Part shown: positions 51,551-63,040 of the stretch, piece by piece | How positions within the stretch are numbered: the first letter of the stretch is position 1 | Layout of the letters: the number at the start of each line of letters is the position of its first letter | NCBI RefSeq assembly: GCF_035621495.1 | Contig: NZ_CP141821.1 | Span: forward strand, 248,001-312,000 | From: Thermococcus sp. SY098 | Lineage (GTDB): Archaea > Methanobacteriota_B > Thermococci > Thermococcales > Thermococcaceae | DNA length: 64,000 nucleotides | Direction: 5' to 3' | Notes under the pieces: model-generated | What the model saw: only the letters and a program-made list of their open reading frames with translations | The model's database searches: none | What the model was told of the DNA's origin: nothing | Translations under genes and position numbers: made by a program

Positions 51551-52101
51551 TTGAAATTGAGCTTAAAGGGTACGCCAATGATAGGATTTTTGAAAAAGTT
51601 AGAGGGAGATTTGAATTCATGAGAAAAGAGATGCATGAGGATATCTATTACCAGCATCCGTGCAGGGATTTCTCTAAAACTGATGAAGCTCTAAGGATTA
51701 GGATAAAACGGTTTAACGGACATTTTGAGGCATTTTTAACCTATAAAGGTCCTAAACTGGATAACATGTCAAAAACCCGAAAAGAGATAGAAGTTCCCAT
51801 AAGCGACGTAGATGCATATTCTGATTTACTGACTTCCTTGGGGTTTGAAAAAGTCCTGACTATTGTGAAAGTCAGAGAAAAATACTACGTTGAAAAAGGT
51901 GTGACAATTACGCTTGATGAGGTTGAAGGATTGGGAAAGTTCATCGAAATTGAAAAGCTCGTTAAAGAAGAAAAGGACATTAAAAACGAAGTCAAAAAGC
52001 TTCGAGGGATTCTTGAAGATCTTGGGGTTGAAAGATTTGAGCGGAGATCTTATCTGGAGCTTCTGCTTGAGAAGTTGAAGAAAAATGGTTCCCAAACTTA
52101 A
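51547..52101 (+). CDS. CYTH-domain protein (class IV adenylate cyclase/ThTPase fold)
   Basis: A 184-residue CYTH protein. The defining ExExK motif appears as EIELK at residues 3-7; RIRIKRF, LTYKGPK and VEVP strands line the tunnel. The fold binds triphosphates and may hydrolyse tripolyphosphate or form cyclic AMP. The substrate is not predictable. It overlaps amzA by four bases and the next gene by 17 bases. Confidence 0.88.
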   Translation: MIEIELKGYANDRIFEKVRGRFEFMRKEMHEDIYYQHPCRDFSKTDEALRIRIKRFNGHFEAFLTYKGPKLDNMSKTRKEIEVPISDVDAYSDLLTSLGFEKVLTIVKVREKYYVEKGVTITLDEVEGLGKFIEIEKLVKEEKDIKNEVKKLRGILEDLGVERFERRSYLELLLEKLKKNGSQT

Positions 52102-52891
52102 TAAATTCAGGAAACATCTCAGCAAACTCACAAAAGGAGAGAAAGACGATGTTATATTTGGATTAGTTGAAGCAGCTTTAAAGCGAGAAGACATTAATGC
52201 AGCAATAAGTGAAGTCAGGCGAATTAAAAATGATTATTATCTTTTCCTTGGAGTTCGAAGTATCGTAAAGAAGATAATTCAACTAACCAGGAAAAGCATT
52301 AATAAGTTTGGAGGCGTATTGAAACATGAAAAAGAAGCTTTTAGGGAGTATTTAAAAGAGCTTGTTATTCTGGCAAATTCCATAACAGAAGAAAGGCTGA
52401 GAGCTATTATTTTTGCAGATATTGCAATTGCATTTTACCTGATTGATGAAAGCCTCGAGGGGGATTTAGCACTAAGAACAAGCCTTGATCTCGCTGAAAA
52501 GCTGAAAGATGATGATGTAACTTTTGAAATAGTTTACTCGTTAGTAGAAAATGATCTCCTTGAAAAAGCTGCATATACAATGAGTCTCGTTAGAAACAGG
52601 AAGAAGCTGGATGTAATTCTTTCATATCTGGCACTCCATCTTTATAAGGAAGGCAGGGAAGATGATGCAGCCAAAGTCATAACGCACATCCAGAGCGATT
52701 TCCATAAGGTCATGGCACTCTGCAAGATAGCCGCGTTCGAGTCTAAGAGGGACAAAAAGAAGGCGGAAGAAATACTAAAAAAAGCTATGGAACTTTTAAA
52801 GGACATAGAGAATCCAGTGTTGAGATTCGAAGCATTTATAAAGATCGCCGAATTACAGGAAGAACTCGCTGGTAGATTTAGATTTTCATAA
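52085..52891 (+). CDS. Helical repeat protein, 268 aa, function unknown
   Basis: A 268-residue all-helical, Lys/Glu-rich protein with a TPR/HEAT-like pattern of paired helices (for example LALRTSLDLAEKLKDDDVTF and EIVYSLVENDLLEKAAYTMS), and no catalytic motif. ATG 52085 overlaps the CYTH gene by 17 bases, so amzA, CYTH and this gene are probably one operon. It may bind a protein partner. I do not recognise a named family. Its 3' end overlaps the convergent ECF ATPase by 14 bases. Confidence 0.72.
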   Translation: MVPKLNKFRKHLSKLTKGEKDDVIFGLVEAALKREDINAAISEVRRIKNDYYLFLGVRSIVKKIIQLTRKSINKFGGVLKHEKEAFREYLKELVILANSITEERLRAIIFADIAIAFYLIDESLEGDLALRTSLDLAEKLKDDDVTFEIVYSLVENDLLEKAAYTMSLVRNRKKLDVILSYLALHLYKEGREDDAAKVITHIQSDFHKVMALCKIAAFESKRDKKKAEEILKKAMELLKDIENPVLRFEAFIKIAELQEELAGRFRFS

Positions 52892-53720
52892 TGCTTTTTA
52901 ACTTGTTTATTAACTCTCTCTCACTGAGTGCCGATCTCTCTAAAAGTCCCTTCTTCTTTAGTTTGTGGGATACTCTAACGCTGGCAGGCAATCTAATTCC
53001 AAGATTTTGAAGAAGCTCCACTTCCTCAAAGACATTTTTTGGTTTGCCCTCCAGCACTATTTCGCCTTTATCGAGAACTACAACCCTATCTGCAAAACTC
53101 AGGATGTACTCTGTATTGTGCTCTACCAGAACTATTGTAATACCTTGTTCCTTATTTAACAAGGTTATCAAGCTCAATACTTGCTCTCTACCACGGGGAT
53201 CAAGTTGTGAGGTGGGCTCATCCAGAACCAAAACTTCAGGCTTCATTGCCAAGACGCTTGCAATTGCCAGCCTTTGTTTTTGACCACCGCTTAAGTTTGG
53301 AGGGAATTCATTTTCAAGACCCTCCAAACCAGCAATCCTTAACGCCCATTTGATTCTCCTTTTTATCTCTTCAGGATCCAAACCAAGATTTTCGAGACCA
53401 AATGCAACCTCTTCTTCGACAGTCATATTGAAAAGCTGAGAATCGGGATTTTGAAGAACGAGGCCCACAATTGTAGACAGCTTTGCGACGCTTGTTTCTT
53501 TGGTGTTGTATCCCTTTACGTAAACATCCCCTCTAAGCTCTCCCCTTATAGAGTGAGGTATTATCCCGTTAAAGGTGAGGCATAGCGTTGACTTTCCACT
53601 CCCGCTCGGTCCAAGTATCCCGACAAATTCTCCCTTCCTTATCTTCAAATTGATATCCTTAATGGAGTACTCCTTTGCCCTTGAGTATCTGAAACTCAGA
53701 TCTTCAACTCTTATGAGCAT
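52878..53720 (-). CDS. Energy-coupling factor ABC transporter ATP-binding protein
   Basis: A 280-residue ECF/CbiO-type ATPase. Walker A is GPSGSGKST near residue 37, Q-loop VGLVLQNPDSQLF, signature LSGGQKQR, Walker B VLVLDEPTSQLDP and switch His in VEHN. ECF systems import vitamins or metals with a T component and a substrate-binding S component. Neither is next to this gene, so they must lie elsewhere. ATG 53720 is two bases after the trkH stop on the same strand. Confidence 0.9.
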   Translation of the reverse strand: MLIRVEDLSFRYSRAKEYSIKDINLKIRKGEFVGILGPSGSGKSTLCLTFNGIIPHSIRGELRGDVYVKGYNTKETSVAKLSTIVGLVLQNPDSQLFNMTVEEEVAFGLENLGLDPEEIKRRIKWALRIAGLEGLENEFPPNLSGGQKQRLAIASVLAMKPEVLVLDEPTSQLDPRGREQVLSLITLLNKEQGITIVLVEHNTEYILSFADRVVVLDKGEIVLEGKPKNVFEEVELLQNLGIRLPASVRVSHKLKKKGLLERSALSERELINKLKSIMKI

Positions 53721-53722
53721 TA

Positions 53723-55207
53723 TTACTCCCTCTCCACGACTCTCGGTATCAACATCAGGGCACTGACTATAAAGACAAGTGTGGAGAATATCTCAAGCCT
53801 TCCAATCCACATATGGAGGATCAGGAGTATCTTTATGTCCAAAGGAAGGGCGGGAGATGTTATACCAACACTCAGCCCTACGTTTCCTTGAGCGGAGGCA
53901 ACCTCAAAGAACGCATTGGCAATAGAGACCCCAAGTCTTGCCATTACCCACACGGTTCCTATAAGCAAGAAGGCGAAATAGGTCATGGTAAAGCTGAACA
54001 CCTCCTGAATTTCGTCTTCTGAGAAGATGTAATTACCGACCTTCCTTTTTATGACTGCCCCTTTTGGGAGAATTGCCTGTTGAATTGTCCATTTTAGACT
54101 TTCATAGGTCAGCGTTATTCGAATGAGCTTTATACCACCTGCCGTACTTCCTGCCCCTCCACCCACAACCATCAAAAACCCTATTAAAAGCTTTGCAAGC
54201 TCGGGATATTTCGAAAGATCATCGATTGAAAACCCTGTACATGTTATTGCAGATACCGCATGAAAAACACTTTCTCTAAACGCTTTGGCGATCTGCATGT
54301 GGTTCCAAGTTATTAGGGAGTAGCCTATCAGCACTATTGTTGGAATAAGGAAAATGAACATGTATCTTACCTGGATATCCTCAAAAAAATGCCTTATACT
54401 CCGGTTTTTAAACATCTTATAATGAACCGTGAAGTTTACTGCACCCATTATCATGAGAAAAATAGTAACTGCTTCTATACTCAAGCTATTAAAGTATCCT
54501 ATGCTCAGGTCGTGAGAGCTCATACCACCGGTTCCTAAACCAGTCATTGAATGAATAACTGCATCAAACATTGGCATTCCGTTGATGTAATAGAGATAGA
54601 CTCCCAACAGAGTCAGAATTGCATATATCTGGAAGATTATTTTGGAAGTGTTGGCCAAGTTTGGAAGTATTCTTTCAGTTCTTGCTTCAGCCTTGTAAAG
54701 CCTTGCTGCTGCAACTCCTGGGCGAATTAAAATAGTAAGGGCAACCAAAACAATCCCAATTCCCCCGAGCCACTGCATCCATGATCTCCAAAAGAGGAGT
54801 ATGTGAGGATAGCTTTCAAGATTGCTCATCATCGTTAGCCCTGTTCCAGTCCAAGCAGACATGCTTTCGAAATACGAATCAATGAAGCTCATATGGGCTA
54901 TTTTCATGAAGGGGACAACACTTATAAATGAAGCAAAGAGCCAGACAAATGCTGCGGATATCATTGCCTGCCTGAGATTTACATCTTCAATCATCTTGAC
55001 GTGTCTCCCAAGCCAAGCCCCAAGGAGAATGCTTATTACCCCGGGGATTACAAAGTAGTAAACATAAATAATTTCATTCGGATAGAACCACACAATCAGA
55101 GGGGGAATCAGATAAGCCAGACCGATACCTTGAAGCAGTGCACCTATTAGATTTTTAACAACAAAGAGGTCTTCAGTTAGATTGATGTATCTTCTGACTC
55201 CAAGCAT
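53723..55207 (-). CDS. TrkH/KtrB-type potassium uptake protein
   Basis: A 494-residue membrane protein of the TrkH family with selectivity-filter-like glycines in SAWTGTGLTMM, GLGTGGMSS, ITCTGFS and AQGNVGLSVG. It carries K+ with a TrkA-type regulatory subunit, which is not in the window. ATG 55207 follows GGTGAGC. The last base before the ECF ATPase gives a two-base gap. Confidence 0.92.
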   Translation of the reverse strand: MLGVRRYINLTEDLFVVKNLIGALLQGIGLAYLIPPLIVWFYPNEIIYVYYFVIPGVISILLGAWLGRHVKMIEDVNLRQAMISAAFVWLFASFISVVPFMKIAHMSFIDSYFESMSAWTGTGLTMMSNLESYPHILLFWRSWMQWLGGIGIVLVALTILIRPGVAAARLYKAEARTERILPNLANTSKIIFQIYAILTLLGVYLYYINGMPMFDAVIHSMTGLGTGGMSSHDLSIGYFNSLSIEAVTIFLMIMGAVNFTVHYKMFKNRSIRHFFEDIQVRYMFIFLIPTIVLIGYSLITWNHMQIAKAFRESVFHAVSAITCTGFSIDDLSKYPELAKLLIGFLMVVGGGAGSTAGGIKLIRITLTYESLKWTIQQAILPKGAVIKRKVGNYIFSEDEIQEVFSFTMTYFAFLLIGTVWVMARLGVSIANAFFEVASAQGNVGLSVGITSPALPLDIKILLILHMWIGRLEIFSTLVFIVSALMLIPRVVERE

Positions 55208-55265
55208 TCGCTCACCACAAAACTAAAAATCACAAACAAATAAAAGATTTTCGTGAGGGTGGGGC

Positions 55266-57436
<2,171 letters not shown>

Positions 57437-57439
57437 TTG

Positions 57440-57468
57440 TTTAATTATTTTGTTGTGTTTTTTAATCG
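57440..57468 (+). terminator. T-rich terminator after the methionine aminopeptidase gene
   Basis: T-runs (TTTAATTATTTTGTTGTG then TTTTTTAA) follow the stop without a hairpin, as usual for Thermococcales. The convergent tRNA-Ser lies 20 bases on. Confidence 0.5.
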
Positions 57469-57485
57469 TATAAAAAGCTCGGCGT

Positions 57486-57572
57486 TGGCGCCGGGGCGGG
57501 GATTTGAACCCCGGCGGGCGAACGCCCAGTGGATCTCGAGTCCACCGCCTTCCCTGGCTAGGCTACCCCGGC
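57486..57572 (-). tRNA. tRNA-Ser (anticodon CGA)
   Basis: Read on the minus strand: acceptor GCCGGGG with CCCCGGC, anticodon loop CTCGAGA with CGA at 57538-57536, a long variable arm GGGCG-TTCG-CGCCC-like stem (GGGCGTTCGCCC) typical of tRNA-Ser, T arm CGGGG-TTCAAAT-CCCCG, discriminator G and encoded CCA. It reads UCG codons. No intron is present. Confidence 0.97.
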
Positions 57573-57593
57573 ACCATAAGAGTGTTACACCAG

Positions 57594-57604
57594 ATTTTTA
57601 TAAA
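57594..57604 (-). promoter_or_regulatory. TATA box of tRNA-Ser
   Basis: TTTATAAAAAT on the minus strand is centred about 27 bases before the tRNA 5' end. Confidence 0.65.
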
Positions 57605-57720
57605 CCTTATTGGCAAAAACTTTATTAACATTTTATTACTAAAATATTTTCGAGCTCCAATCAAAGAGAAGGTTTAAATGCAATTGAGAACATAGATAAA
57701 ATTGTAAGGAGGTGACAGAA

Positions 57721-58899
57721 GTGGTTGGAATTCTTGTAGAAGAAGTTATGACAGACAAATTTGCAAAAATTGATGTGAATGCACCACTTTCTGAAGCAAT
57801 TGGAATCTTTGAAAAAGAAGATCCAGATTTAATTCTTGTGTTTGATAGGAGCACATATAAGGGTGTTGTCACTCAGGATTTAATAATTAAATCCCACCTT
57901 AAGTGGGACCCAACTAAGGCAAAAGTAAAGGATGTTTACAAACCTGCTCCTGTTATCAAGCCCCGTGATGATCTCAGCCATGCTGCAAAGCTCATGATTG
58001 AGACTGATTTGAGATCACTGCCTGTTGGGGAAGATAAAACAAACATTTTTGGTGTAATTAGTGATCTGGCTATTTTAGATAGGGTAATCAAGGAGGAATT
58101 TGGAAAGAGAAAAGTTAAGGAATTCATGACAACAGACGTTATTACCCTTAAACCGGATGATACAGTGGCAAAGGCACTTGCAACAATGAGAGACCATGCA
58201 ATTTCAAGAATTCCAATTGTAAACGAAGAAGGCAAGCTTGAAGGTCTTGTAACTTTGCATGACTTAATAATCCGTTTCATAAAACCAAGATTCAAGGCAC
58301 AATATGGGGAGCTTGTGGGTGAAAAGATACCCCCCTTCTCAACCCAGCTGAGAGAAGTCATGATCAGAGGAGTTATAACAATACTTCCAGATGCGACAAT
58401 AAGGGAAGCAGTTGCCACCATGATTGACAACCGCATTGACGGTTTAGTTGTTGTTAATGAAGAAAACAAGGTCGTTGGTATCTTAACAGTTAAAGACCTC
58501 CTGCTCCCGATCTCCAGAATGGTAGAGAAAGAAGCCAAGTTCTACCTTCAGCTCGGAGGAGATGCGCACATACTGAGCGACTTCACCAGAGAGAGGATCA
58601 TAAGCGACATAAAGAAATTCGTCGATGGATACGCTGATGTTCTTGGTGATGAAGGAATAATTTACCTGTACATCAGAAGGTTCAATGAGAAGTTCAGGGG
58701 AGTACATCTGTATCAAGCCAGGATGAGGGTTGTAACAGATAGAGGGGTTTTTGTGGCAACAGGTGAAACGTGGGGAGCTATTCAAGCAGTTCATGATGCA
58801 CTCAGAGCCATTGAACGACAGATTCTTCAAAAAGTAGAGCTTCAGAGGGACTTGAGATATGCAAAGAGATTCCTCGATAAGCTTGAACTCTGGCGCTGA
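57721..58899 (+). CDS. Four-CBS protein fused to an HPF/RaiA-like ribosome-binding fold
   Basis: A 392-residue protein. Four CBS motifs cover about residues 1-280 (VEEVMTDKFAKID, VKDVYKPAPVIKP, VKEFMTTDVITLKP, LREVMIRGVITILP are the domain starts), and the last ~105 residues (GYADVLGDEGIIYLYIRRF, then VHLYQARMRVVTDRG) look like the S30AE/HPF fold of ribosome hibernation factors. CBS pairs bind adenine nucleotides, so it may sense energy status and act on ribosomes. GTG 57721 follows AAGGAGGTGACAGAA; GTG 57712 is less likely. It follows a promoter zone shared with the divergent tRNA-Ser. Confidence 0.82.
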   Translation: MVGILVEEVMTDKFAKIDVNAPLSEAIGIFEKEDPDLILVFDRSTYKGVVTQDLIIKSHLKWDPTKAKVKDVYKPAPVIKPRDDLSHAAKLMIETDLRSLPVGEDKTNIFGVISDLAILDRVIKEEFGKRKVKEFMTTDVITLKPDDTVAKALATMRDHAISRIPIVNEEGKLEGLVTLHDLIIRFIKPRFKAQYGELVGEKIPPFSTQLREVMIRGVITILPDATIREAVATMIDNRIDGLVVVNEENKVVGILTVKDLLLPISRMVEKEAKFYLQLGGDAHILSDFTRERIISDIKKFVDGYADVLGDEGIIYLYIRRFNEKFRGVHLYQARMRVVTDRGVFVATGETWGAIQAVHDALRAIERQILQKVELQRDLRYAKRFLDKLELWR

Positions 58900-58900
58900 T

Positions 58901-60007
58901 TCAGAACTTTGAAAACTCTCTTTCAATAAGTTTTCTCTCTTTTTCTTCCAGCGCATCCAGTTTCACGACAAGAATTAATGTCCCATTTTTAGAGATAACA
59001 TGATCTTTAAGGCTCAGTAAAAACTTGAAAGCCGCCTTAAATCCGTTTTCAAGCATGAGATATTCAAAAGCGTCAACGTAGACTACGTTATACCCTTGCT
59101 TTAATCCTTTTGCAACAAGGTCCACAAGGATATCTATTTTTGTCGGGGAAATGGCAAAAATTCTTGGGTCGTCCTCGATGTTTCCTTCTCTAACTCGTGT
59201 TATCCAATATATAATTGAGTCGTTTCCTAACTGAAATGTCCGTGGATCCTTTCTTGTAATTATAATAACGTTATTCTCAAGAAATAGTGTGGGAAACATA
59301 TACTCGACCTCTTTGCTGTCGGTGAACAAGTAAATTTCTTTCGGAAGTATTTTCTCTCTTTTTCTCTGAGGTGGCATTATTGGATAAAAAGCAAATTTAA
59401 CCGCACCAATCGCGGAAATTACTCTAAAAACACCTGCTAAAAGAAATGCCACATTGACGAATCCTGCCATTTCTCTTATGAGAGGATACATTAAATTAAG
59501 TGCACCAAGTAGTATTAACCCCCATGGAAAAAGTTCTTCGATTGTCTTCTTCCTAACAATATACCTTCTGAGCATAATACCAAGATACATCAAAGATACT
59601 CCAAATGCAAGGGATGAAGGAAGGACCCTTATAGCAAAAGGCAACCCATCAAAAAAAGGAGTTGCTGCAAAGAACAACCATAGATAGACGAGGGATACAT
59701 ATACTCCCATGCCGATTACGTGTCTAATCTCTGCCCGTTTGTTTTTGAGGTGTATTACACCCCACATTATGAGCAGTGATATCAGAAAATTTGGAATCAT
59801 GCCAGCTATCTCATACACTTCTTCTTTTATCTGTATCCCAAGTGGATCTAATATATAGCTTTCAATATCCAAAGCATTTATAAAAAATGCAAACATGAGT
59901 AGTGCCCAACCTTTTTCTCTTGTCTTGATGAACCTATATGTGACAACCAAGAAGAGTATCCATCGGGATATAAAATTGAGAATCCCGATTATGGAAGCTG
60001 TTTCCAA
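58901..60007 (-). CDS. DUF835 membrane protein
   Basis: A 368-residue protein. Residues 1-205 contain about six membrane helices; the cytoplasmic C-terminal domain (LFTDSKEVEYMFPTLFLEN to the end) matches the DUF835 pattern, which resembles a small ATPase-like or RecA-related fold without a clear Walker A. The function is unknown. It starts at TTG 60007 (reads METASI) after GGTGAGGAG, and its stop faces the CBS-HPF gene by one base. Confidence 0.8.
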   Translation of the reverse strand: METASIIGILNFISRWILFLVVTYRFIKTREKGWALLMFAFFINALDIESYILDPLGIQIKEEVYEIAGMIPNFLISLLIMWGVIHLKNKRAEIRHVIGMGVYVSLVYLWLFFAATPFFDGLPFAIRVLPSSLAFGVSLMYLGIMLRRYIVRKKTIEELFPWGLILLGALNLMYPLIREMAGFVNVAFLLAGVFRVISAIGAVKFAFYPIMPPQRKREKILPKEIYLFTDSKEVEYMFPTLFLENNVIIITRKDPRTFQLGNDSIIYWITRVREGNIEDDPRIFAISPTKIDILVDLVAKGLKQGYNVVYVDAFEYLMLENGFKAAFKFLLSLKDHVISKNGTLILVVKLDALEEKERKLIEREFSKF

Positions 60008-60013
60008 AACTCC

Positions 60014-61267
60014 TCACCTTTCATGTATTTCCTTTTGCTGCTTAACAATAACCAAGCTGTTTGAAGGGATATTTTTATCAACTATCACCCCAGGCCCAAC
60101 AAATGAATTACTACCAATCTTTCTTCCGGGGTATATTGAAACGTTTATTCCGACTTTGACGTTGTGTCCGATAATCGCCCCCAATTTTCTCCTTTCGCTG
60201 TCTTCAAGTTTGCCCTTCACTTCGACTTTTATCGTTTTATTATCGTGCCTTAGATTAGCTGTTATGGTTCCAGCCCCTAAGTTTGTGTTCTCCCCAATGA
60301 TTGAGTCACCCACGTAGTTTAAATGGGGAGCATTGCTGTGGTCCATTATTATTGAGTTTTTAATCTCAACTGCATTTCCAATGTGACAATGGTTACCGAT
60401 GCTTGTATATGGTCTTATGAAGCAGTTGGGACCAATTTTACAGTTCTTTCCAATTTTTACCGGACCAACGATATATGCACCGCTTTTAACAACTGTTCCT
60501 TCTCCAATCTCAACTGGTGGTATTATCGTTGCTCCCTCCTCCACGATTCCTCTGATCTCATGCTTTAAGTGATTCTTGAGGATGTACTCGTTCAAATTGA
60601 GCAAATCCCAAGGTCTTCCGATGTCGTTCCAATAACCATCGTAAACTGCATATGCAACTTTTCTGCCCGCTTTTATCATGAGATTAATCGTGTCTGTTAT
60701 TTCATACTCACCGCGCTTGCTTAGTGGAGTTTTTTCAATGAATTCAAAGACATCCGGCTTGAACAAATAGATCCCCAGATTCGCATATCCCCCTATGTTT
60801 CCCGGCTTTTCTTTGATTTCTTTGACATACTCCCCTTCGACTTCGATCTTTCCAAAATGGCTCAAATCTTCAAACTCCTTAACTAAAAGGGCAGCATCAG
60901 CTTTTCTAAATGCATGAAGAAGAGCTTTCACGGCTTCTCTCTCAAAGTATATATCCCCGTTTACTGCCAAAAAGGATTCACCCTCAATGTATTCCTTTGC
61001 AGAGTATATCGCCCTTGCAGTACCTTCACCCTCAGTCTGCTCCACGTAAGTGATTGGTTTACCATTATATTCATCCCCTAAAAACTCAATCAGCTTCTCT
61101 TTCTGGTATCTGACGATGATTATGAACTCATCAACGAAAGGATACAGATTATCGAGAACGTACTCTATAATCGCTTTATTTGCAACTTTCAGCAGGACTT
61201 TAGGTCTGTCATCGGTTAAGGGCTTTAGTCTTTCTCCCTTTCCAGCTGCAAGTATCACACCTTTCAA
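60014..61267 (-). CDS. Sugar-1-phosphate nucleotidylyltransferase/acetyltransferase (GlmU-like)
   Basis: A 417-residue bifunctional-type enzyme. The N-terminal nucleotidylyltransferase has LAAGKGERLKPLTDDRPK and GDIYFEREA; a left-handed beta helix follows from about residue 240 (KNCKIGPNCFIRPYTSIG). Archaeal homologues act on glucose-1-P, glucosamine-1-P or GlcNAc-1-P and can acetylate GlcN-1-P. It links to GlmS in the pathway to UDP-GlcNAc. TTG 61267 after GGGGGTG is the start, overlapping uppP by four bases. Confidence 0.88.
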   Translation of the reverse strand: MKGVILAAGKGERLKPLTDDRPKVLLKVANKAIIEYVLDNLYPFVDEFIIIVRYQKEKLIEFLGDEYNGKPITYVEQTEGEGTARAIYSAKEYIEGESFLAVNGDIYFEREAVKALLHAFRKADAALLVKEFEDLSHFGKIEVEGEYVKEIKEKPGNIGGYANLGIYLFKPDVFEFIEKTPLSKRGEYEITDTINLMIKAGRKVAYAVYDGYWNDIGRPWDLLNLNEYILKNHLKHEIRGIVEEGATIIPPVEIGEGTVVKSGAYIVGPVKIGKNCKIGPNCFIRPYTSIGNHCHIGNAVEIKNSIIMDHSNAPHLNYVGDSIIGENTNLGAGTITANLRHDNKTIKVEVKGKLEDSERRKLGAIIGHNVKVGINVSIYPGRKIGSNSFVGPGVIVDKNIPSNSLVIVKQQKEIHER

Positions 61268-62076
61268 ATTAACACCCCCATTATCGAGACAACCACTGCT
61301 ATGCTACCAAATACTATACAGAACTTGGAGAAATTTAACCTTTCTGCCAGTGCGAGCATTCCCTCAAGTGTCAGCAGGCTTACAATAAACGCACTAAGCA
61401 CGGCAACTAAGGACACTGTAATGGGCTCACTTACAGCTTGAAGCTCCAAGAATAGGGCACCAAAGATCGCCGGAACTGCCATCAAGAAGCTAAGTCTCAC
61501 AGCTTTTTTCTGATCAACCCCAAGCAAAAGCAACGCTCCAATAGTCATTCCTGAACGTGAAATTCCTGGCAAAACAGCGACACCCTGGGCAATACCTGCA
61601 ACCATAGCTTCCACAATTGTGACTTCTTCTTTCCTCTTCTTTGGAGCTATCTGCCCAAATTCGTCTTTGGGTTTTTCCCTGCTCTTAGCCAGGATGACTC
61701 CAGTTAATATCAAGGCAAAGCCTACTATCCCATTCACAGCCTCAGCATTTAGTGATGTGACAATTGTCTTGAATGCCCTGTAAAGTGGAAGCCCAATAAC
61801 TGCGGTGAAAAGTGTTGAATAAAAAAGAAACGTCTCCTCCTCGCCCCATCTCAATGTCACAAGATTCATCAGAATTCTTCCCAGTTCATACCTGAATTTA
61901 AACAGTACTGCAAAGAGGGTTCCAAAATGAAGGAGCAGAGCATAGGAGTAAGCTTTTTCAGGAGAAATCCCAAAAAAGTTCATCATCGCCAGCATGACCT
62001 GCCCTGAGCTGCTTATCGGCAACCATTCGGTAAATCCCTGCAATATACCCATTATAATCGCTTCGATGTAATCCAT
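61264..62076 (-). CDS. uppP: Undecaprenyl-diphosphatase-like phosphatase (UppP/BacA)
   Basis: A 270-residue membrane protein with about eight helices. The BacA motif QGFTEWLPISSSG is at residues 14-26, and the second motif PGISRSGMT is in the C-terminal half. It removes phosphate from polyprenyl diphosphate to recycle or activate the sugar carrier. ATG 62076 is at the end of a short intergenic stretch. It overlaps the GlmU-like gene by four bases, so carrier and sugar-nucleotide supply are coupled. Confidence 0.92.
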   Translation of the reverse strand: MDYIEAIIMGILQGFTEWLPISSSGQVMLAMMNFFGISPEKAYSYALLLHFGTLFAVLFKFRYELGRILMNLVTLRWGEEETFLFYSTLFTAVIGLPLYRAFKTIVTSLNAEAVNGIVGFALILTGVILAKSREKPKDEFGQIAPKKRKEEVTIVEAMVAGIAQGVAVLPGISRSGMTIGALLLLGVDQKKAVRLSFLMAVPAIFGALFLELQAVSEPITVSLVAVLSAFIVSLLTLEGMLALAERLNFSKFCIVFGSIAVVVSIMGVLI

Positions 62077-62172
62077 GACAGATCACTGCTTGAGTATTTG
62101 GACACTTGGAAACATAAACTTTTCGAGAAAAAGGCTTTATACTATTCGGCTAATCTAATTTTGGTGGTAGAG

Positions 62173-62994
62173 ATGAGAATTACAATCCTCTTTGAAAACC
62201 ACAGTGGATTTAAGAAAGGTCTTTTTGGAGGACATGGCTTTTCGGCTTTGGTAGAGCACAGAGGGTATAAAATATTAGTTGACACGGGAGTTGATGGTGA
62301 AATTTTGTTGAGAAACATGAACGCCTTGGGGATCAAGCCTGCAGATATCAATTATCTCTTCTTAACTCATGGGCATTATGACCACACAGAAGGCTTAAAA
62401 GCCCTTCTTGAAGCGAGAAGAGGGACGAAGCTGATAATCATCGCTCACCCAGACATCTTTGCTAAAAGAGTTGCATTAAAGCCGCATTTGAGAGATATAA
62501 GTCTGCCGTTTAAGAGAGAAGAGCTTGAAGAGTTGGGAGCAGAGTTCATATTGACCAGAAGTCCCATCCAGATTGTTGAGGGCATCTATTCAAGCGGAGA
62601 AATTGAGAGGGATACATGGGACAGGCCCGTTGGATACAGAATTGAGAGCGGAAAGCTCATGAAAGATGATGTAAAGGATGACATAGCTCTAATTCTTGAC
62701 TTAGGTGATAGTGTGGCAGTAATAACTGGCTGTGGACACAGCGGAGTAATTAACATAGCCATGCATGCTCAAAAACTTATGAACAAGCCAATCAGAGCTC
62801 TCATCGGCGGATTTCACTTAATTGGTTCAAAGCCTGAGCTCTTAAAAGAGACTGTTGAGAAATTAAAGGAGCTAAAAGTTGAGAAGCTTTATGCTGGCCA
62901 CTGCACGGGATTTGAAGCAATGGGATTTTTCATGATTGAATTTAGAAGAGCCTTTGAGCCTCTTTACGTAGGCAAGGTTATTAAGCTGGGATAA
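62173..62994 (+). CDS. COG1237 MBL-fold protein (RFAP-phosphate synthase-like)
   Basis: A 273-residue MBL-fold protein of the COG1237 branch. The motif is [11 protein letters not shown] (His, His, Asp, His), with [10 protein letters not shown] and GGFHLIGS further on. Methanogen homologues have been annotated as making ribofuranosylaminobenzene pterin intermediates, but the activity is not secure. ATG 62173 follows GGTGGTAG; a longer frame from 62098 is unsupported. The DUF512 protein follows 46 bases later. Confidence 0.88.
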   Translation: MRITILFENHSGFKKGLFGGHGFSALVEHRGYKILVDTGVDGEILLRNMNALGIKPADINYLFLTHGHYDHTEGLKALLEARRGTKLIIIAHPDIFAKRVALKPHLRDISLPFKREELEELGAEFILTRSPIQIVEGIYSSGEIERDTWDRPVGYRIESGKLMKDDVKDDIALILDLGDSVAVITGCGHSGVINIAMHAQKLMNKPIRALIGGFHLIGSKPELLKETVEKLKELKVEKLYAGHCTGFEAMGFFMIEFRRAFEPLYVGKVIKLG

Positions 62995-63040
62995 ATTATC
63001 CATAAAATCCTTTTTAAGGCAACTTTTTCTCCTTTTAACC

